The notes: generated by a model not told the origin, from the letters alone. A DNA stretch of 64,000 nt from Microcystis aeruginosa Ma_MB_S_20031200_S102 (GCA_007095845.1 SFBI01000102.1:20374-84373), one strand, 5' to 3'; positions 1-9,189 are shown, numbered from the stretch's first letter. Program-made: numbers and translations.

Positions 1-1426
1 AACTGCGAGCATTGACACGATTATCAAGAACAGCCACACAACCCTGACACTCCCGGAGAGACTGAACAGATTGCTGAATTTCCCTCACTGCTGTGGGTAA
101 AAGATAGGCACGAAACCAGTCGAGATGTTGTCGTTTGTAGTAAGCAATTTTGCCAGCAACGAGAGGATTTTCGGGGGAGGGTAAGGGTAAAGTTGCGATA
201 ATTAATAAACTGGGAGTCGGAAAGTTTTCTTGATGGGTTTGCCAGAATTGCCAACCACAAACGAGAATAGTATTACTATTAATTTCAGTTTTTTCCACTT
301 GCACTCGCGAACCGTAATCGGCTGCAATTTGGGTGGCAATTTGTGCCTTGAGGGGAACATCTTCAATCAGGATTACTATCGGTTGTTCACTGGTATGATT
401 AGCACTAACTAATTCCCGCACTTGCTTTAATAACATCGGTTGAAATTCGGGGGTGTTGGGGGCGCTGATGCGATCGGGTAGATATAAATGAATATATTCA
501 CTTTCGCGATCGGCTGCAAACTTTAAAGTTAAAATATCTCCGATACCCTGATTTTGACGGTATAAATTAGCGGATTTTTCGCTATCTAAAAAACTGCCAA
601 TTAAAACAAAGGGTTGCTGCTGCCAAATCAGTTTGAAAAAACTAGCCACCTCCAAAGGACTGATTTTTAGGGTAAATTCTTCTCGCTCTCGATCTACTGA
701 TGTCCAGAGGAGATAATTAAGCTCGGGGATTTTTGCCGCTAAAAGTTGCCAAACAGAGTCAGTGGTTAAGTCTTGATGCAAGCGTTGCAGGAGAGCAATT
801 ATATATTCTTTTTCCTTGACATCAATAAGATAGCAATTATAGGGATTAATTGGATGACCAAGAATACTTTGGCTAAGTTGTGCTTTAATTAAGTCTATAT
901 ACTCTCTATGCTGGGGATATGCTGACCCTAAAACAGACCATTGTTCGGGAGTAATGGTGACGGTGAGATAATCTACTAGACAAGTTTCTAAATCTTCGGC
1001 TCGATCGATTATAGTGGCGATATTCTGGGGAAAATGACCGAGATTGCCTAATTTATCCTCTAACCATTGTTGGGGTGTGGTGAGGAGTAAACCGGTAAAA
1101 TTAGCGGGAAAGCGATCGCTTTTGAGGATATCTCGCTGAGTTTGTAACCATGTTTGCAGACGGGGGATTTCCACTTCTAACAGTAGGTTTAGTTCTGACT
1201 CGGGGGCAACAATTAGAACTGGTGTATCACCTAAAAGAGCCGGGGTGAGATAACTGAGACAATAACGGGTGAGAGTAGTTCCAGTTTGTATGAGAGAGGA
1301 ACGTTTTAGGCGTAAAGCTCTAGCCACCAGTCGCCCCATAGTGAGATGATGAGGCCAGTAAAAGCGCCCTTGTTCCCGTAAAAAAGCGCGTAGAGAAGAA
1401 TGAACCGTTGCTTCTAATAAAACCAT
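1..1426 (-). CDS. DinG/Rad3-like helicase with degenerate ATPase motifs (3' part outside window)
   Basis: The reverse strand is open without a stop from an ATG at 1426 to the left edge (475 codons), so the gene is truncated by the window. The C-terminal part has the look of a DinG-type helicase C2 domain: an LPD-x6-P-x-F block followed by ATLPLPSPENPL and AVLDNRV near the edge. The catalytic motifs are not canonical. Where Walker A is expected (residues 47-54) the sequence reads QTGTTLTR instead of a GTGKT form, the DEAH position reads DRAED (141-145), and the motif VI arginine finger region reads QQSVQSLR. Family DinG proteins are ATP-dependent 5'-3' DNA helicases; I infer this paralogue is a pseudoenzyme or DNA-binding relic. 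The remainder lies beyond position 1. Confidence 0.75.
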   Translation of the reverse strand, partial: MVLLEATVHSSLRAFLREQGRFYWPHHLTMGRLVARALRLKRSSLIQTGTTLTRYCLSYLTPALLGDTPVLIVAPESELNLLLEVEIPRLQTWLQTQRDILKSDRFPANFTGLLLTTPQQWLEDKLGNLGHFPQNIATIIDRAEDLETCLVDYLTVTITPEQWSVLGSAYPQHREYIDLIKAQLSQSILGHPINPYNCYLIDVKEKEYIIALLQRLHQDLTTDSVWQLLAAKIPELNYLLWTSVDREREEFTLKISPLEVASFFKLIWQQQPFVLIGSFLDSEKSANLYRQNQGIGDILTLKFAADRESEYIHLYLPDRISAPNTPEFQPMLLKQVRELVSANHTSEQPIVILIEDVPLKAQIATQIAADYGSRVQVEKTEINSNTILVCGWQFWQTHQENFPTPSLLIIATLPLPSPENPLVAGKIAYYKRQHLDWFRAYLLPTAVREIQQSVQSLRECQGCVAVLDNRVNARS

Positions 1427-1654
1427 CTCATCTCAGTTATTGGTTATCAGTGATCGATCATGCCTTGATTTTGCCACTGATTGCACTCCGAGAGTCCTGA
1501 AGGGGTGATTGAGGTTTGAACCCTAAAATTTATTTGGGAACGATCAAAACCTGTAACTAGGTAAATGTGATTTTGCGGTAAAAAAGACAATAAAAAACTA
1601 TAATCGAGCATTTTATCGCTTTTTACCGCAATTTACAGCCTTAAATTGCCAGGC
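1427..1654. other. Intergenic; inverted repeat beyond the PEP-CTERM gene
   Basis: No gene seen. TTGCGGTAAAAA at 1573-1584 is repeated inverted as TTTTTACCGCAA at 1620-1631 with a 35-nt loop, just past the end of the minus-strand PEP-CTERM gene. It may act as a transcript end or be a small repeat; the loop is long for an intrinsic terminator. Confidence 0.4.
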
Positions 1655-2710
1655 TCATTCTCTGTTACGTTTTTTGTCACGACGAGATAGTAAGGCACCG
1701 ATAGTACCGATACCGAAAATACCCAGTGTTATCGATGGTTCGGGGATGGAGGTAGAAGTGATATTAGCGGAACTGATCTGAAATCCACTGGTGATAAACA
1801 GTCCGAAAATATTATCATCATTACTTGGGTTCACTGTTGTTAAGCGCAGGAAAGTATCTCCAGGCTGGATAAAAGGAGTGGCACTAGCGCTATTGCCAAG
1901 AGCAAGGTTATAGTATTCGTCGTCTGGATTAGTGCCAGTAGGTTGAGCGTTTGGGTTGACATTGGCAGGATTATCACCTATTCCTCCCACAGTTATCAAA
2001 TTTCCATTTGCTGAGTTTTGACCAGTAGTACGGTCATCCGCTCCCCCTGCACTTGTGGTTAAAGTTCGATTATTGGTTGAGTTAGTAGTTACGTCGATAA
2101 TAGTAGTTTGCGGCTGCCCTGCGGCTGGCTGTCTGCTAAAACTAGCGGCAAGGGAAACCAGAAAATCTCCCCCACTGTAAGGACTAGCAAAATCAAATTG
2201 AACTGTGTCTCCCGTCGTAGAAAGTTCGCCGTCTAAGATAACTGAGGTAAAACCTTGGGTAGAAGGATTACTGTAGGCAACAACAAGAGCGGCACCATCG
2301 TTAGTTGGGACCGGTCCATTCTCAACGATATTAAAGTTTTGGAGTCCTCCCGTAAAAGAAGAAGCGATGATACTGGTGACATCCCAACGGACGGTAGTAG
2401 CTGGGTTGCTATTGGGACCAAGAGTAGTTGCTGAACCTAGGGAAAGTGTATTCCCATTAAAAGTTACTCCGTAAACTGGACTTGAATCCCAGACGGAAGT
2501 GGCATAGAGATAAGCCCTCTGAATCGTAGAACCTGCTGGTATATTGGCTTGAATAACTCCACTATTAGTGGTACTTCCAAAACCGTCAATAGAAAGGGCA
2601 GCGTTGGGAATGAGTTGTTGTACCAGCAAACCAGCGGATGCAGGGGCAATATTTAGGCAAAGTCCAACAGCAATCCCCAGGGGGAGCAATGAATAGGTCA
2701 GTTTTTTCAT
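1655..2710 (-). CDS. PEP-CTERM sorting domain protein
   Basis: A 351-residue exported protein. The N-terminus is a signal peptide (residues 1-26, hydrophobic core after KK, cleavage likely after APASA). The middle is Asn/Thr/Gly-rich beta-type sequence, possibly related to DUF3344 surface proteins, though I am not sure. The C-terminus carries a PEP-CTERM tripartite signal: SIPEPS near residue 325, a hydrophobic helix, then a basic tail RRDKKRNRE. Known biology: such signals are processed by an exosortase and are linked to exopolysaccharide or outer-surface delivery. No exosortase gene is visible nearby. The start ATG at 2710 is followed directly by the signal peptide. A second PEP-CTERM protein is encoded at 44190-44921. 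Confidence 0.88.
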   Translation of the reverse strand: MKKLTYSLLPLGIAVGLCLNIAPASAGLLVQQLIPNAALSIDGFGSTTNSGVIQANIPAGSTIQRAYLYATSVWDSSPVYGVTFNGNTLSLGSATTLGPNSNPATTVRWDVTSIIASSFTGGLQNFNIVENGPVPTNDGAALVVAYSNPSTQGFTSVILDGELSTTGDTVQFDFASPYSGGDFLVSLAASFSRQPAAGQPQTTIIDVTTNSTNNRTLTTSAGGADDRTTGQNSANGNLITVGGIGDNPANVNPNAQPTGTNPDDEYYNLALGNSASATPFIQPGDTFLRLTTVNPSNDDNIFGLFITSGFQISSANITSTSIPEPSITLGIFGIGTIGALLSRRDKKRNRE

Positions 2711-3554
2711 GATAGGCAGCTGGCAATTTTTTTCAAGTTATAGTTTGCATATCTATTCATAATTTGTTCAAGTTACAGCGTTTCTCAGATAGATGAGTTC
2801 TGTTCTTGCAGCAAAAATACTTGATTAACCCGCAAGGATTAGAAGGCTGTAAACTGCATTTCCTACGTGACACCATCTTTTAAAAGTAATGGCAGAGATG
2901 GTTCACTATACTCACAGCCAAAATTTCTCCTAGAAAGCCGTTTTTGGACGTTTTTGGCCCAGGGTAAGCGTTTCTAGCTTAAGTTCTTGTTTACTTACAC
3001 TAGACATAGCGTGCTAACAGACTTAAAAACTATTGGCAGTAAAAAAACACTATTGCAATTAGCTTTGACAAATCCCATCACAGGGTGGATGAGAAGCGGT
3101 AAGCAATAGCAAAAATGTGATTTACTTTGACTATGATGCTACAGCCTTCATGGAAAGACTGGTGTGATTTCAAGCAGCTAAGGAAGTATTTAAGGACACA
3201 AGTAAGCTAAAACACACGCAATAAAAAGTTTTTATTAAAAAGGGACAAAACCCAGAACCCCGACAGGGGATGTACTATAGAGGGCATGGAAATTAACAAC
3301 CAACGACAACCCCGAAACCATTCCATCAAATTAGTTCCCTCAGAGAACCAACTTGAGTCAGATTGCACACTTTTGTCTGTTTGTCAAATTTTATGTTAAG
3401 AAAGATGTTGCCAATGGATAGGCCGCCTACGAATCAGGAAAAATGATACTGGTATTGATATTTTGAGTTTATGCTGTCCCATCTGCTTTTTACTTGGGAC
3501 TTGGTGTGAGATGATCTAGAAATGTCTATTTTATGAGAAGGATAAAGAAAAGTA
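2711..3554. other. Long intergenic region between PEP-CTERM gene and psb28
   Basis: 844 bases without a convincing gene. AT-rich, with a near-perfect palindrome at 3220-3236 (AATAAAAA-G-TTTTTATT) and a small inverted repeat GTCCCA/TGGGAC at 3476-3500 about 55 nt before psb28. It must hold the divergent promoters of the two flanking genes. Short reading frames around 3060-3230 are broken by stops; I see no recognisable protein in them. Confidence 0.5.
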
Positions 3555-3893
3555 ATGGCAGAAATTCAGTTTTCCAGGGGGTTAAAAGAACCGGTTGTTC
3601 CCGATATCCGCTTAAGTCGCACGAAAACGGGAGAGAAGGGATCGGCAAAATTTTGTTTTGATCAACCGACTATCCTCGGAGATCAACAAACCGAGGAAAT
3701 CACCGGGATGTATCTCATCGATGAGGAAGGAGAAATCGTCACCAGGGAAGTAAAAGGCAAATTTATCAACGGTAAACCCATGGCGATCGAAGCTACGGTT
3801 GTTTTTAATTCTCCCGCAGAGTGGGATCGTTTTATGCGTTTTATGGAGCGTTACGGTAGCGAAAACGGTCTAGAATTTACTAAATCCTCTTGA
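3555..3893 (+). CDS. psb28: Photosystem II assembly protein Psb28
   Basis: 112 residues, the normal length of Psb28 (also called Psb13 or PsbW in old annotations). It has the highly conserved core [17 protein letters not shown] and the [13 protein letters not shown] helix near the C-terminus, which are diagnostic for the family. Psb28 is a soluble cytoplasmic factor that binds the CP47-containing assembly intermediate RC47 during photosystem II biogenesis and repair. The ATG at 3555 follows GAGAAGG in the leader. The gene stands alone on the plus strand and converges with the FKBP gene; CP47 itself (psbB) lies 29 kb away in this window. Confidence 0.97.
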   Translation: MAEIQFSRGLKEPVVPDIRLSRTKTGEKGSAKFCFDQPTILGDQQTEEITGMYLIDEEGEIVTREVKGKFINGKPMAIEATVVFNSPAEWDRFMRFMERYGSENGLEFTKSS

Positions 3894-3921
3894 TTTTGCC
3901 CTTAGCTTCCAGTAATCTGTC

Positions 3922-3951
3922 AAAAAACCCGCATTCGGGATCGATGCGGGT
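3922..3951 (-). terminator. Intrinsic terminator of the FKBP gene
   Basis: ACCCGCAT (3927-3934) pairs with ATGCGGGT (3944-3951) around a 9-nt loop. The run of A at 3922-3927 gives a U tract on the minus-strand transcript, so it ends the FKBP operon; it may also slow psb28 transcripts arriving from the other side. Confidence 0.8.
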
Positions 3952-3980
3952 AGAGGTGAAAAATCAGAGGAAAAACCTAT

Positions 3981-4499
3981 TTATTTGACTCCCAACAATT
4001 CCACATCGAAAAGTAAAGTCGCGTTGGGAGGAATCACCCCACCAGCACCCCGTGCACCATAACCTAATTCTGGGGGGATAATTAAGGTACGCTGCCCACC
4101 GACTTTCATCGATGCGACTCCTTCATCCCATCCTTTGATCACTTGACCCACTCCAATGGTAAAGGTAAAAGGTTGATTGCGATCCTTGGAACTATCGAAT
4201 TTTTTGCCGTCTGTCAGGGTTCCCGTGTAGTGAACAGTCACTTTTTGACCTTTTTCGGGACTTTCTCCGGTTCCTTCCACTATATCGATGTATTTTAGTC
4301 CCGAATCGGTGGTAACTGCTTGATCTAAATCCATAGAGATGATTTCCTTATTAATACTTTGAGTGATAGGGGGTGGATTGGTTTCGGCGGCGATCGCATG
4401 GGTTTTTTCCCCTCCACCAAAGAGGGAAGCAGCGATTAAAAATAAGCCACAAACCGCAATAATAGCAAAACTGAGCAAGATTTCGCGCATTGATTTCAT
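3981..4499 (-). CDS. FKBP-type peptidyl-prolyl cis-trans isomerase, membrane-anchored or exported
   Basis: 172 residues. An N-terminal hydrophobic segment (about residues 8-25) suggests a signal peptide or anchor, so the enzyme likely works in the periplasm or thylakoid lumen. Residues about 68-172 are one FKBP domain: [42 protein letters not shown] and [14 protein letters not shown] are all family hallmarks, and the aromatic/Asp pocket residues are present. It isomerises X-Pro bonds during folding. It starts 6 bp after the phasin-like gene and is followed by an intrinsic terminator, so it is probably the last gene of a short operon. ATG at 4499 is used; an in-frame ATG at 4490 is an alternative. 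Confidence 0.94.
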   Translation of the reverse strand: MKSMREILLSFAIIAVCGLFLIAASLFGGGEKTHAIAAETNPPPITQSINKEIISMDLDQAVTTDSGLKYIDIVEGTGESPEKGQKVTVHYTGTLTDGKKFDSSKDRNQPFTFTIGVGQVIKGWDEGVASMKVGGQRTLIIPPELGYGARGAGGVIPPNATLLFDVELLGVK

Positions 4500-4505
4500 A
4501 GTTCC

Positions 4506-4829
4506 CTAACGCCAGAGTTTATTCTCTAAGTCTCTCACCTGTCGTTCTAATCGATCAATCCTTCCCCGCAGTTCGTCCATTTCCGATTGTCGGGGAACCC
4601 CTAAATCCTGCAAAATCTGGCGAATATAGCGTTCTAAGTTATTCTCGAAGCTCCCCTGTTCAGACTTCATCTGTGTCATCAGATCATCAACAAAGTTTTT
4701 AGCCTGATCGGAATTGATTTTACCGTCTTTGACTAATTCGTCGCTCACTTCTTTGATTTTTTCTGCCACCATGGAAGTAGTGCCAATACCCATCAGCAGC
4801 AATTGTTTAATCCAGTCGCTATTATCCAT
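4506..4829 (-). CDS. Phasin-family-like protein
   Basis: A 107-residue, highly charged helical protein. The first half (MDNSDWIKQLLLMGIGTTS and the following KIKEVSDELVKDGKI) resembles cyanobacterial phasin/PhaF-like proteins; the C-terminal 30 residues (DELRGRIDRLERQVRDLENKL) form a heptad coiled coil. Phasins coat polyhydroxyalkanoate granules, but small cyanobacterial homologues also occur as general coiled-coil proteins, so the role is inferred. The longer frame begins with TTG at 4847; ATG at 4829 is preferred because AAAGG lies about 10 nt before it. The start region overlaps nothing essential, with the stop of the upstream NAGPA-domain gene 15 nt before the ATG. Confidence 0.75.
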   Translation of the reverse strand: MDNSDWIKQLLLMGIGTTSMVAEKIKEVSDELVKDGKINSDQAKNFVDDLMTQMKSEQGSFENNLERYIRQILQDLGVPRQSEMDELRGRIDRLERQVRDLENKLWR

Positions 4830-4843
4830 TGTTTTCACACCTT

Positions 4844-6667
4844 TCAAGGAGACGGGGATAAAAATATTCCTATTCCATTATGGACTTTTGCAGCGGTAAC
4901 GGCAGAGCGATCGAGCAGATAACCCCCTAAGGTTATTCCAGTGGAACTACCCCCATCTAGGTTTAAACCGTCTTTTGCCGCCATTAACAGCAAAATTCGG
5001 GCTAATTCGCCTAAAGTTGCCCCCCTTCCCCCGACGCGATTATGGATAGCAACTAGCAAAATTTTTCCTTCTTGGCTAACTGCGATCGCACTGCGGGAAG
5101 CTTGTTGATTTTGGAATGCAGGACTAAATTTTTCGGCATTTCCATCTAAAACTAAGCGCCCATTCTGCAATAATAGGGGACCAGCGCCTAAAATCTGGGG
5201 ATAATTAGCAAAATCTCCCGGTAGGGTGACGCTATCGAGGTTGACTGTCTCACCAATCTTTAAATTAATATCTGTCTTTCGGCAGATGACTAAATAGCCT
5301 TTTTCTGGTATGTTTATACTATCCTGTGGCAAAAGATTATTTAATTTCTCCGTTATGCGATCGCCTTGCACGACTAACCCGGTTTCGCGCTCGGTGAGGG
5401 GATGATAATTATTTCCCCAATCACGAGTATAACGACTGCAGCCGGCTGCTACAAAGGCACTATTTAACTGGGTTAGGGGAAAACGTTGTCCGGTAGCAGT
5501 AATGAGAGTTTCCTCTAAACTGAGGCGATCAATTCTGATTTTACCACGATTATCCCATGCGATCGCTCCTCGGTTTAAAATAGGTCCGGATAACCATTTG
5601 CCATCCACACGAATTGCCCCCAAAGGTAACTGATTATTACGATTAAAAAAGCCACCATTAATCATCGCTACCGCATTACTTTCGCTATTAATCGTGATCA
5701 GGGGATTAGTGCCGCGCATTGAGGTGGAATTAGCTGTGATTGGTTTAATAGTTATCTGGGGATTTCTGGGATCGATTTCTAACCAAGTCACGGGAAACCA
5801 ATCTTGATCTAACTGGATATATTTTTGATTCCAGATTAACCCGGGTTGCCAAACAATGCGCTTTTCATCCATAGCATCGGGACGAGAATCAATGATAATT
5901 CTGGGAGGATTATCCACACTGCTGATCTGTAATCCGTAGGCAGTGGGAAGGTTAACTTTTAAACGACTGATCACCCCATTATTTTCTAAGGAAGTGATCT
6001 GAGTGGCTAAGTTATTATTGGAGTTGCCTAGATCATCTTCATCGTTATTTTGGTTACTGTTACTAACAGTTTTGGGTTGAAACCTAGAGATAAGCGATTG
6101 CTGGGCATTTCCTTCTAGGGTAATCACTGCTTGATTTTTTGCCTGACTAACTTGCCAAAAGGTCGGGCGATCAAGTTGAATAATAATCCTTTGTACTGCT
6201 CCATAATTTTCTAGCTGAATATCTTCAATCTGAGGAGCAGCAAAGTTAATAGTTAAACTATCGCCATTAATACTGGTTGTTGCCCCCATTTTTAGTAAAA
6301 TATCCGTGACATCTAGCCAGCGATCGGAATTGATCAAATTAGCTGATAAAGTTTGTAAATTAAACCAGTTGATCGGTTGCTTTTTTGGATCATTTGTGCT
6401 AAGAAAATCCATGCCGAATAATTGTCTTGCTCCCGTATCACCCATGGCGATTCTGGTACTATTTGCTGTTGTCCACTGTCGCCAAAAAACGGGCAAAGAA
6501 CGACCATTAAGAATAATTTTTTTTCCCTGTTGCTGGTTTGATAAATCCCGAGAAGCTAAAGTTATTGGTGATCTATGATCGGCTAAGGATATAGCTGGAC
6601 TGCTAAGAATTATCAAGGAAGTTACCGTTAAACAGATAGATGAGAAAGTCAGGTAATTTAACTTCAT
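4844..6667 (-). CDS. Phosphodiester glycosidase (NAGPA-domain) family protein, exported
   Basis: 607 residues. A signal peptide covers about residues 1-29. The middle region (about 90-210) looks like a cell-wall-interacting domain resembling copper-amine-oxidase-N or AMIN-type beta modules. The C-terminal half is the NAGPA/DUF2233 domain: AMINGGFFN near 340, LPLGAIRVDGKW, and the terminal GLNLDGGSSTGI block. Known members include the enzyme uncovering mannose-6-phosphate and bacterial SpoIIP-independent wall exopolysaccharide proteins; in cyanobacteria the substrate is unknown. It is followed by phasin and FKBP genes on the same strand and preceded after 10 bp by the PIN gene, so all may share transcripts. 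Function beyond an exported glycan-linked hydrolase is inference. Confidence 0.85.
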   Translation of the reverse strand: MKLNYLTFSSICLTVTSLIILSSPAISLADHRSPITLASRDLSNQQQGKKIILNGRSLPVFWRQWTTANSTRIAMGDTGARQLFGMDFLSTNDPKKQPINWFNLQTLSANLINSDRWLDVTDILLKMGATTSINGDSLTINFAAPQIEDIQLENYGAVQRIIIQLDRPTFWQVSQAKNQAVITLEGNAQQSLISRFQPKTVSNSNQNNDEDDLGNSNNNLATQITSLENNGVISRLKVNLPTAYGLQISSVDNPPRIIIDSRPDAMDEKRIVWQPGLIWNQKYIQLDQDWFPVTWLEIDPRNPQITIKPITANSTSMRGTNPLITINSESNAVAMINGGFFNRNNQLPLGAIRVDGKWLSGPILNRGAIAWDNRGKIRIDRLSLEETLITATGQRFPLTQLNSAFVAAGCSRYTRDWGNNYHPLTERETGLVVQGDRITEKLNNLLPQDSINIPEKGYLVICRKTDINLKIGETVNLDSVTLPGDFANYPQILGAGPLLLQNGRLVLDGNAEKFSPAFQNQQASRSAIAVSQEGKILLVAIHNRVGGRGATLGELARILLLMAAKDGLNLDGGSSTGITLGGYLLDRSAVTAAKVHNGIGIFLSPSP

Positions 6668-6677
6668 AATTATCCCC

Positions 6678-7178
6678 CTAAATTACCTGAGTTAAGGGAA
6701 AATTTGACGATTTATATCCTTGGCAAGAGAGGCTGGAAGAGACTATATTTTCTTGATAGATAACCTCTAATAATTCTTCAGTTGTTACTACCATCGGTTT
6801 AGAGTTATATAGATAACTAGAGGCTTTTTTAAGTTTTTGATCATAGGTAACTAAATAATCACAATTAGCGGCACTACTTAAAATTAAAACATCATTCGAG
6901 TGTACCAAAATATTGCGAATATCTCTAGCATTTTGCCAATATTGATCAAGTTTTACTAAATCAAAATCCAAGATAGTCACCTTTTCTTGAATCCGATCGA
7001 CTATTTCAGGATGATTACGAACTTCTGCCAAAAATAATAACTCTTGTAAAACGATCGCATTAATAGCAAGACAAACGCGATCGAGTATTTCTCGATCAAA
7101 TAAATGCACACTGGCAAGATCTCCTCGTAGATAAGAAATCAAAACATCAGTATCTAAAAAAACTAGAGGCTTCTCCAT
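6678..7178 (-). CDS. PIN-domain protein
   Basis: 166 residues with the PIN fold pattern: FLDTDVLISYL at the N-terminus (acidic residues D9 and D11), a conserved glutamate in the helix VLQELLFLAEV, and HSNDVLILSSA followed by CDYLVTYDQKL supplying the late aspartates. PIN domains are metal-dependent ribonucleases, frequently VapC-type toxins. No antitoxin gene precedes it; its first codons overlap the 3' end of panC/cmk by 16 nt, so it would be translated from that transcript. It could be a solitary, domesticated PIN nuclease or an orphan toxin. Confidence 0.85.
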   Translation of the reverse strand: MEKPLVFLDTDVLISYLRGDLASVHLFDREILDRVCLAINAIVLQELLFLAEVRNHPEIVDRIQEKVTILDFDLVKLDQYWQNARDIRNILVHSNDVLILSSAANCDYLVTYDQKLKKASSYLYNSKPMVVTTEELLEVIYQENIVSSSLSCQGYKSSNFPLTQVI

Positions 7179-8710
7179 TGATTTTCTTCTCCTTGATGAT
7201 AAAGAGCAATGATTTTTTCCGTGACTTCTGTAATACTGAGATGATCGCTATTAACTTCGATCGCATCGGCAGCTTTTCGCAGGGGTGCTAGGGAGCGATT
7301 ACTATCCAAATAATCCCTTTTTTCAATCTCTTGGATTAATTCTGCAAGACTAATAACACCATTTCCCTGCGCTTCTAAGTCTTTTAATCTCCTTCTCGCT
7401 CTTTCTTGGGGTGTTGCTGTCAAGAAAATCTTTAATTCCGCTTCTGGGAAAACATTAGTACCAATATCTCGACCTTCCACAACTATTCCCCCCGACATTC
7501 CCAGTTGTCTTTGCAGGGTGACTAACTGTTGTCGCACCGCTTTTTGAGCGGCAATTCGGGACACTTGCGCGGTAATTGCGGGAGAGCGAATCTCTAAAGT
7601 CACATCCTGCCCATTAATCTTCACTATAGTCACATTTTCGGGACTATCGGCCGGAATTATTTCTATCTTCGCTAAAGATAATAACTCGGCAATGGCCGCC
7701 TCTGCGGACAAATCCAGACTGGAATTCACCACTAACCATGTCACCGCACGATACATCGCACCGGTATCGAGATAGGTTAACCCCAATTTTTCCGCTACTA
7801 AGCGCGTTACTGTGGATTTTCCCGCTCCAGCAGGCCCATCAATAGCGATAACTGCCCGACGTTGACACAAGATAATATTATCAATTAAACGGGTTTGACC
7901 GATCGAGCCAGCGATCGCTAATAAGCCCCTTGTTTCGATCTGCTCGATCGGTTGTAAACTCTGGGGATGAACTAAATCCAGATACTGAGGGCGAAAATCT
8001 GGTACTCTGTCGAGATTTTTTTGGACAATAGCTAGTAGTTTTTCCCTTTGTCTTTCCCCTAAACGAAAACTTTCGAGAGCTAATTGCAAACTTTGGGGGA
8101 TAATTGTCGCTTTTTCCCTTTCTGTGGGCGATAGATACTGATTGCGAGAACTAAATGCTAATCCCGATGTTTCTCTCACTGTCGCACAAGCGCGAATCTC
8201 GATCGCTAAATTTAAATCCCTGACTAATTGCCGGATAATCGCTAACTGTTGGGCATCCTTTTCACCAAAATAGGCGGTCGTCGGTGCAATAATATTAAAC
8301 AACCGCGTGACAATTGTGGCTACTCCCTGAAAATGTCCAGGACGAAAAGCACCACATAAACCGCTAGTCAGAGAAATCGGGGGAAAAACTGCGGTTATGC
8401 TGTCAGAATCACCAATTCCTAAAGTTTCCACGCTAGGAGCAAAAATAGCATCAACTCCCAAGGATTCACACAACTGGCGATCGCTGTCAAAGGTGCGGGG
8501 ATAGCGAGAAAAATCCTCTGTAGGGCCAAATTGTAGAGGATTGACAAAAATACTGACCACAGTTACCTCCGCTTCCGTTACTGCGCGTCGAATTAGACTA
8601 GCATGACCTTTATGGAGAGCGCCCATGGTTGGCACGAGAGCAATACTATGATCATGGCGATAATCAGCCAAAAAAGTGCGTAAACCGGGGATTGTTGTGA
8701 ATATTTGCAC
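7163..8710 (-). CDS. panC/cmk: Bifunctional pantothenate synthetase / cytidylate kinase
   Basis: A fused enzyme of 515 residues. Residues 1 to about 240 are PanC (pantoate plus beta-alanine plus ATP to pantothenate): VPTMGALHKGHASLIRRA carries the HxGH nucleotide motif, with FGEKDAQQL and TSGLAFSSRNQYL. From about 280 the CMP kinase begins with AIDGPAGAGKST (P-loop), DTGAMYRAVTW and EGRDIGTNVFPEA; it phosphorylates CMP/dCMP. This fusion is typical of cyanobacteria. Start choice: GTG at 8710 has AAGGAG at 8719-8724 with 8-nt spacing, whereas the longer frame's GTG at 8719 would sit directly on that site. The gene overlaps the downstream PIN gene. Confidence 0.97.
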   Translation of the reverse strand: MQIFTTIPGLRTFLADYRHDHSIALVPTMGALHKGHASLIRRAVTEAEVTVVSIFVNPLQFGPTEDFSRYPRTFDSDRQLCESLGVDAIFAPSVETLGIGDSDSITAVFPPISLTSGLCGAFRPGHFQGVATIVTRLFNIIAPTTAYFGEKDAQQLAIIRQLVRDLNLAIEIRACATVRETSGLAFSSRNQYLSPTEREKATIIPQSLQLALESFRLGERQREKLLAIVQKNLDRVPDFRPQYLDLVHPQSLQPIEQIETRGLLAIAGSIGQTRLIDNIILCQRRAVIAIDGPAGAGKSTVTRLVAEKLGLTYLDTGAMYRAVTWLVVNSSLDLSAEAAIAELLSLAKIEIIPADSPENVTIVKINGQDVTLEIRSPAITAQVSRIAAQKAVRQQLVTLQRQLGMSGGIVVEGRDIGTNVFPEAELKIFLTATPQERARRRLKDLEAQGNGVISLAELIQEIEKRDYLDSNRSLAPLRKAADAIEVNSDHLSITEVTEKIIALYHQGEENQWRSL

Positions 8711-8737
8711 AGGGTTCACTCCTTTAATAGCCTATTC

Positions 8738-8875
8738 CACTACTATTCGCCATTCGTGCAGTTCATACTCCACACAGCCATTTTCAATCAGGGGATGCTG
8801 CCCGATGATCGATTCGGCTGCTTCCGGGGAATCGATTTTAAATAATAACATCCCATCGCCTCTTTCTGTTCAATA
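8738..8875 (-). pseudogene. YciI-family protein, 5'-truncated remnant
   Basis: In one minus-strand frame, directly after a stop codon, the sequence reads TERGDGMLLFKIDSPEAAES and continues to a stop in ...LHEWRIVVE. This is the second half of a YCII/YciI-type ferredoxin-fold protein (usual length about 90 residues). The first half, including the catalytic histidine region, is absent: the reading frame runs upstream into the dispersed repeat beginning near 8896. The remnant lies immediately upstream of panC/cmk. I judge it a pseudogene cut by the repeat. Confidence 0.7.
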
Positions 8876-8895
8876 ACTCGTTTTTGTCTCCTGTC

Positions 8896-9066
8896 GGCTC
8901 TCTTGGGTTTGGTGGGTAAAATGTATTTTATAAGATATATTCCGGCCAGCGAGCGACTGGAACGAACCACAAAGACACAAAGAACACAAAGATTGATCGG
9001 TTCTATATAAGTTAAACTGGTCGCAACGCGCTCGCTACGCGAGATCACACAAAGAATAAGAGAGGC
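8896..9066 (+). repeat. Dispersed repeat, copy A (copy B inverted at 39288-39433)
   Basis: Begins GGCTCTCTTGGGTTTGGTGG and ends near AAGAATAAGAGAGGC; the ends can pair (CTCTCTT with AAGAGAG). Shares long identical blocks with the reverse complement of 39288-39433, including the A/C-rich stretch around 8966-8994. Copy A carries about 24 extra bases near 9019-9043 (a GCTACGCGAG-type palindromic piece) missing from copy B. Confidence 0.85.
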
Positions 9067-9189
9067 TCTTGTGCTGTCTCGGTTAACCGCTGCATATATG
9101 CTTGTTTGACAAACCGAAGAACCTAATTTTTTTCAGGACGATGACCGGTAAGCAACCCGAAAATTCTATAGATTAATGGCAAAAAATAC

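Noticed and set aside
1573..1631. Strong intrinsic terminator after the PEP-CTERM gene
   Set aside because: A 12-bp stem exists but the loop is 35 nt and the T tract is part of the arm, so I report it only as an inverted repeat.
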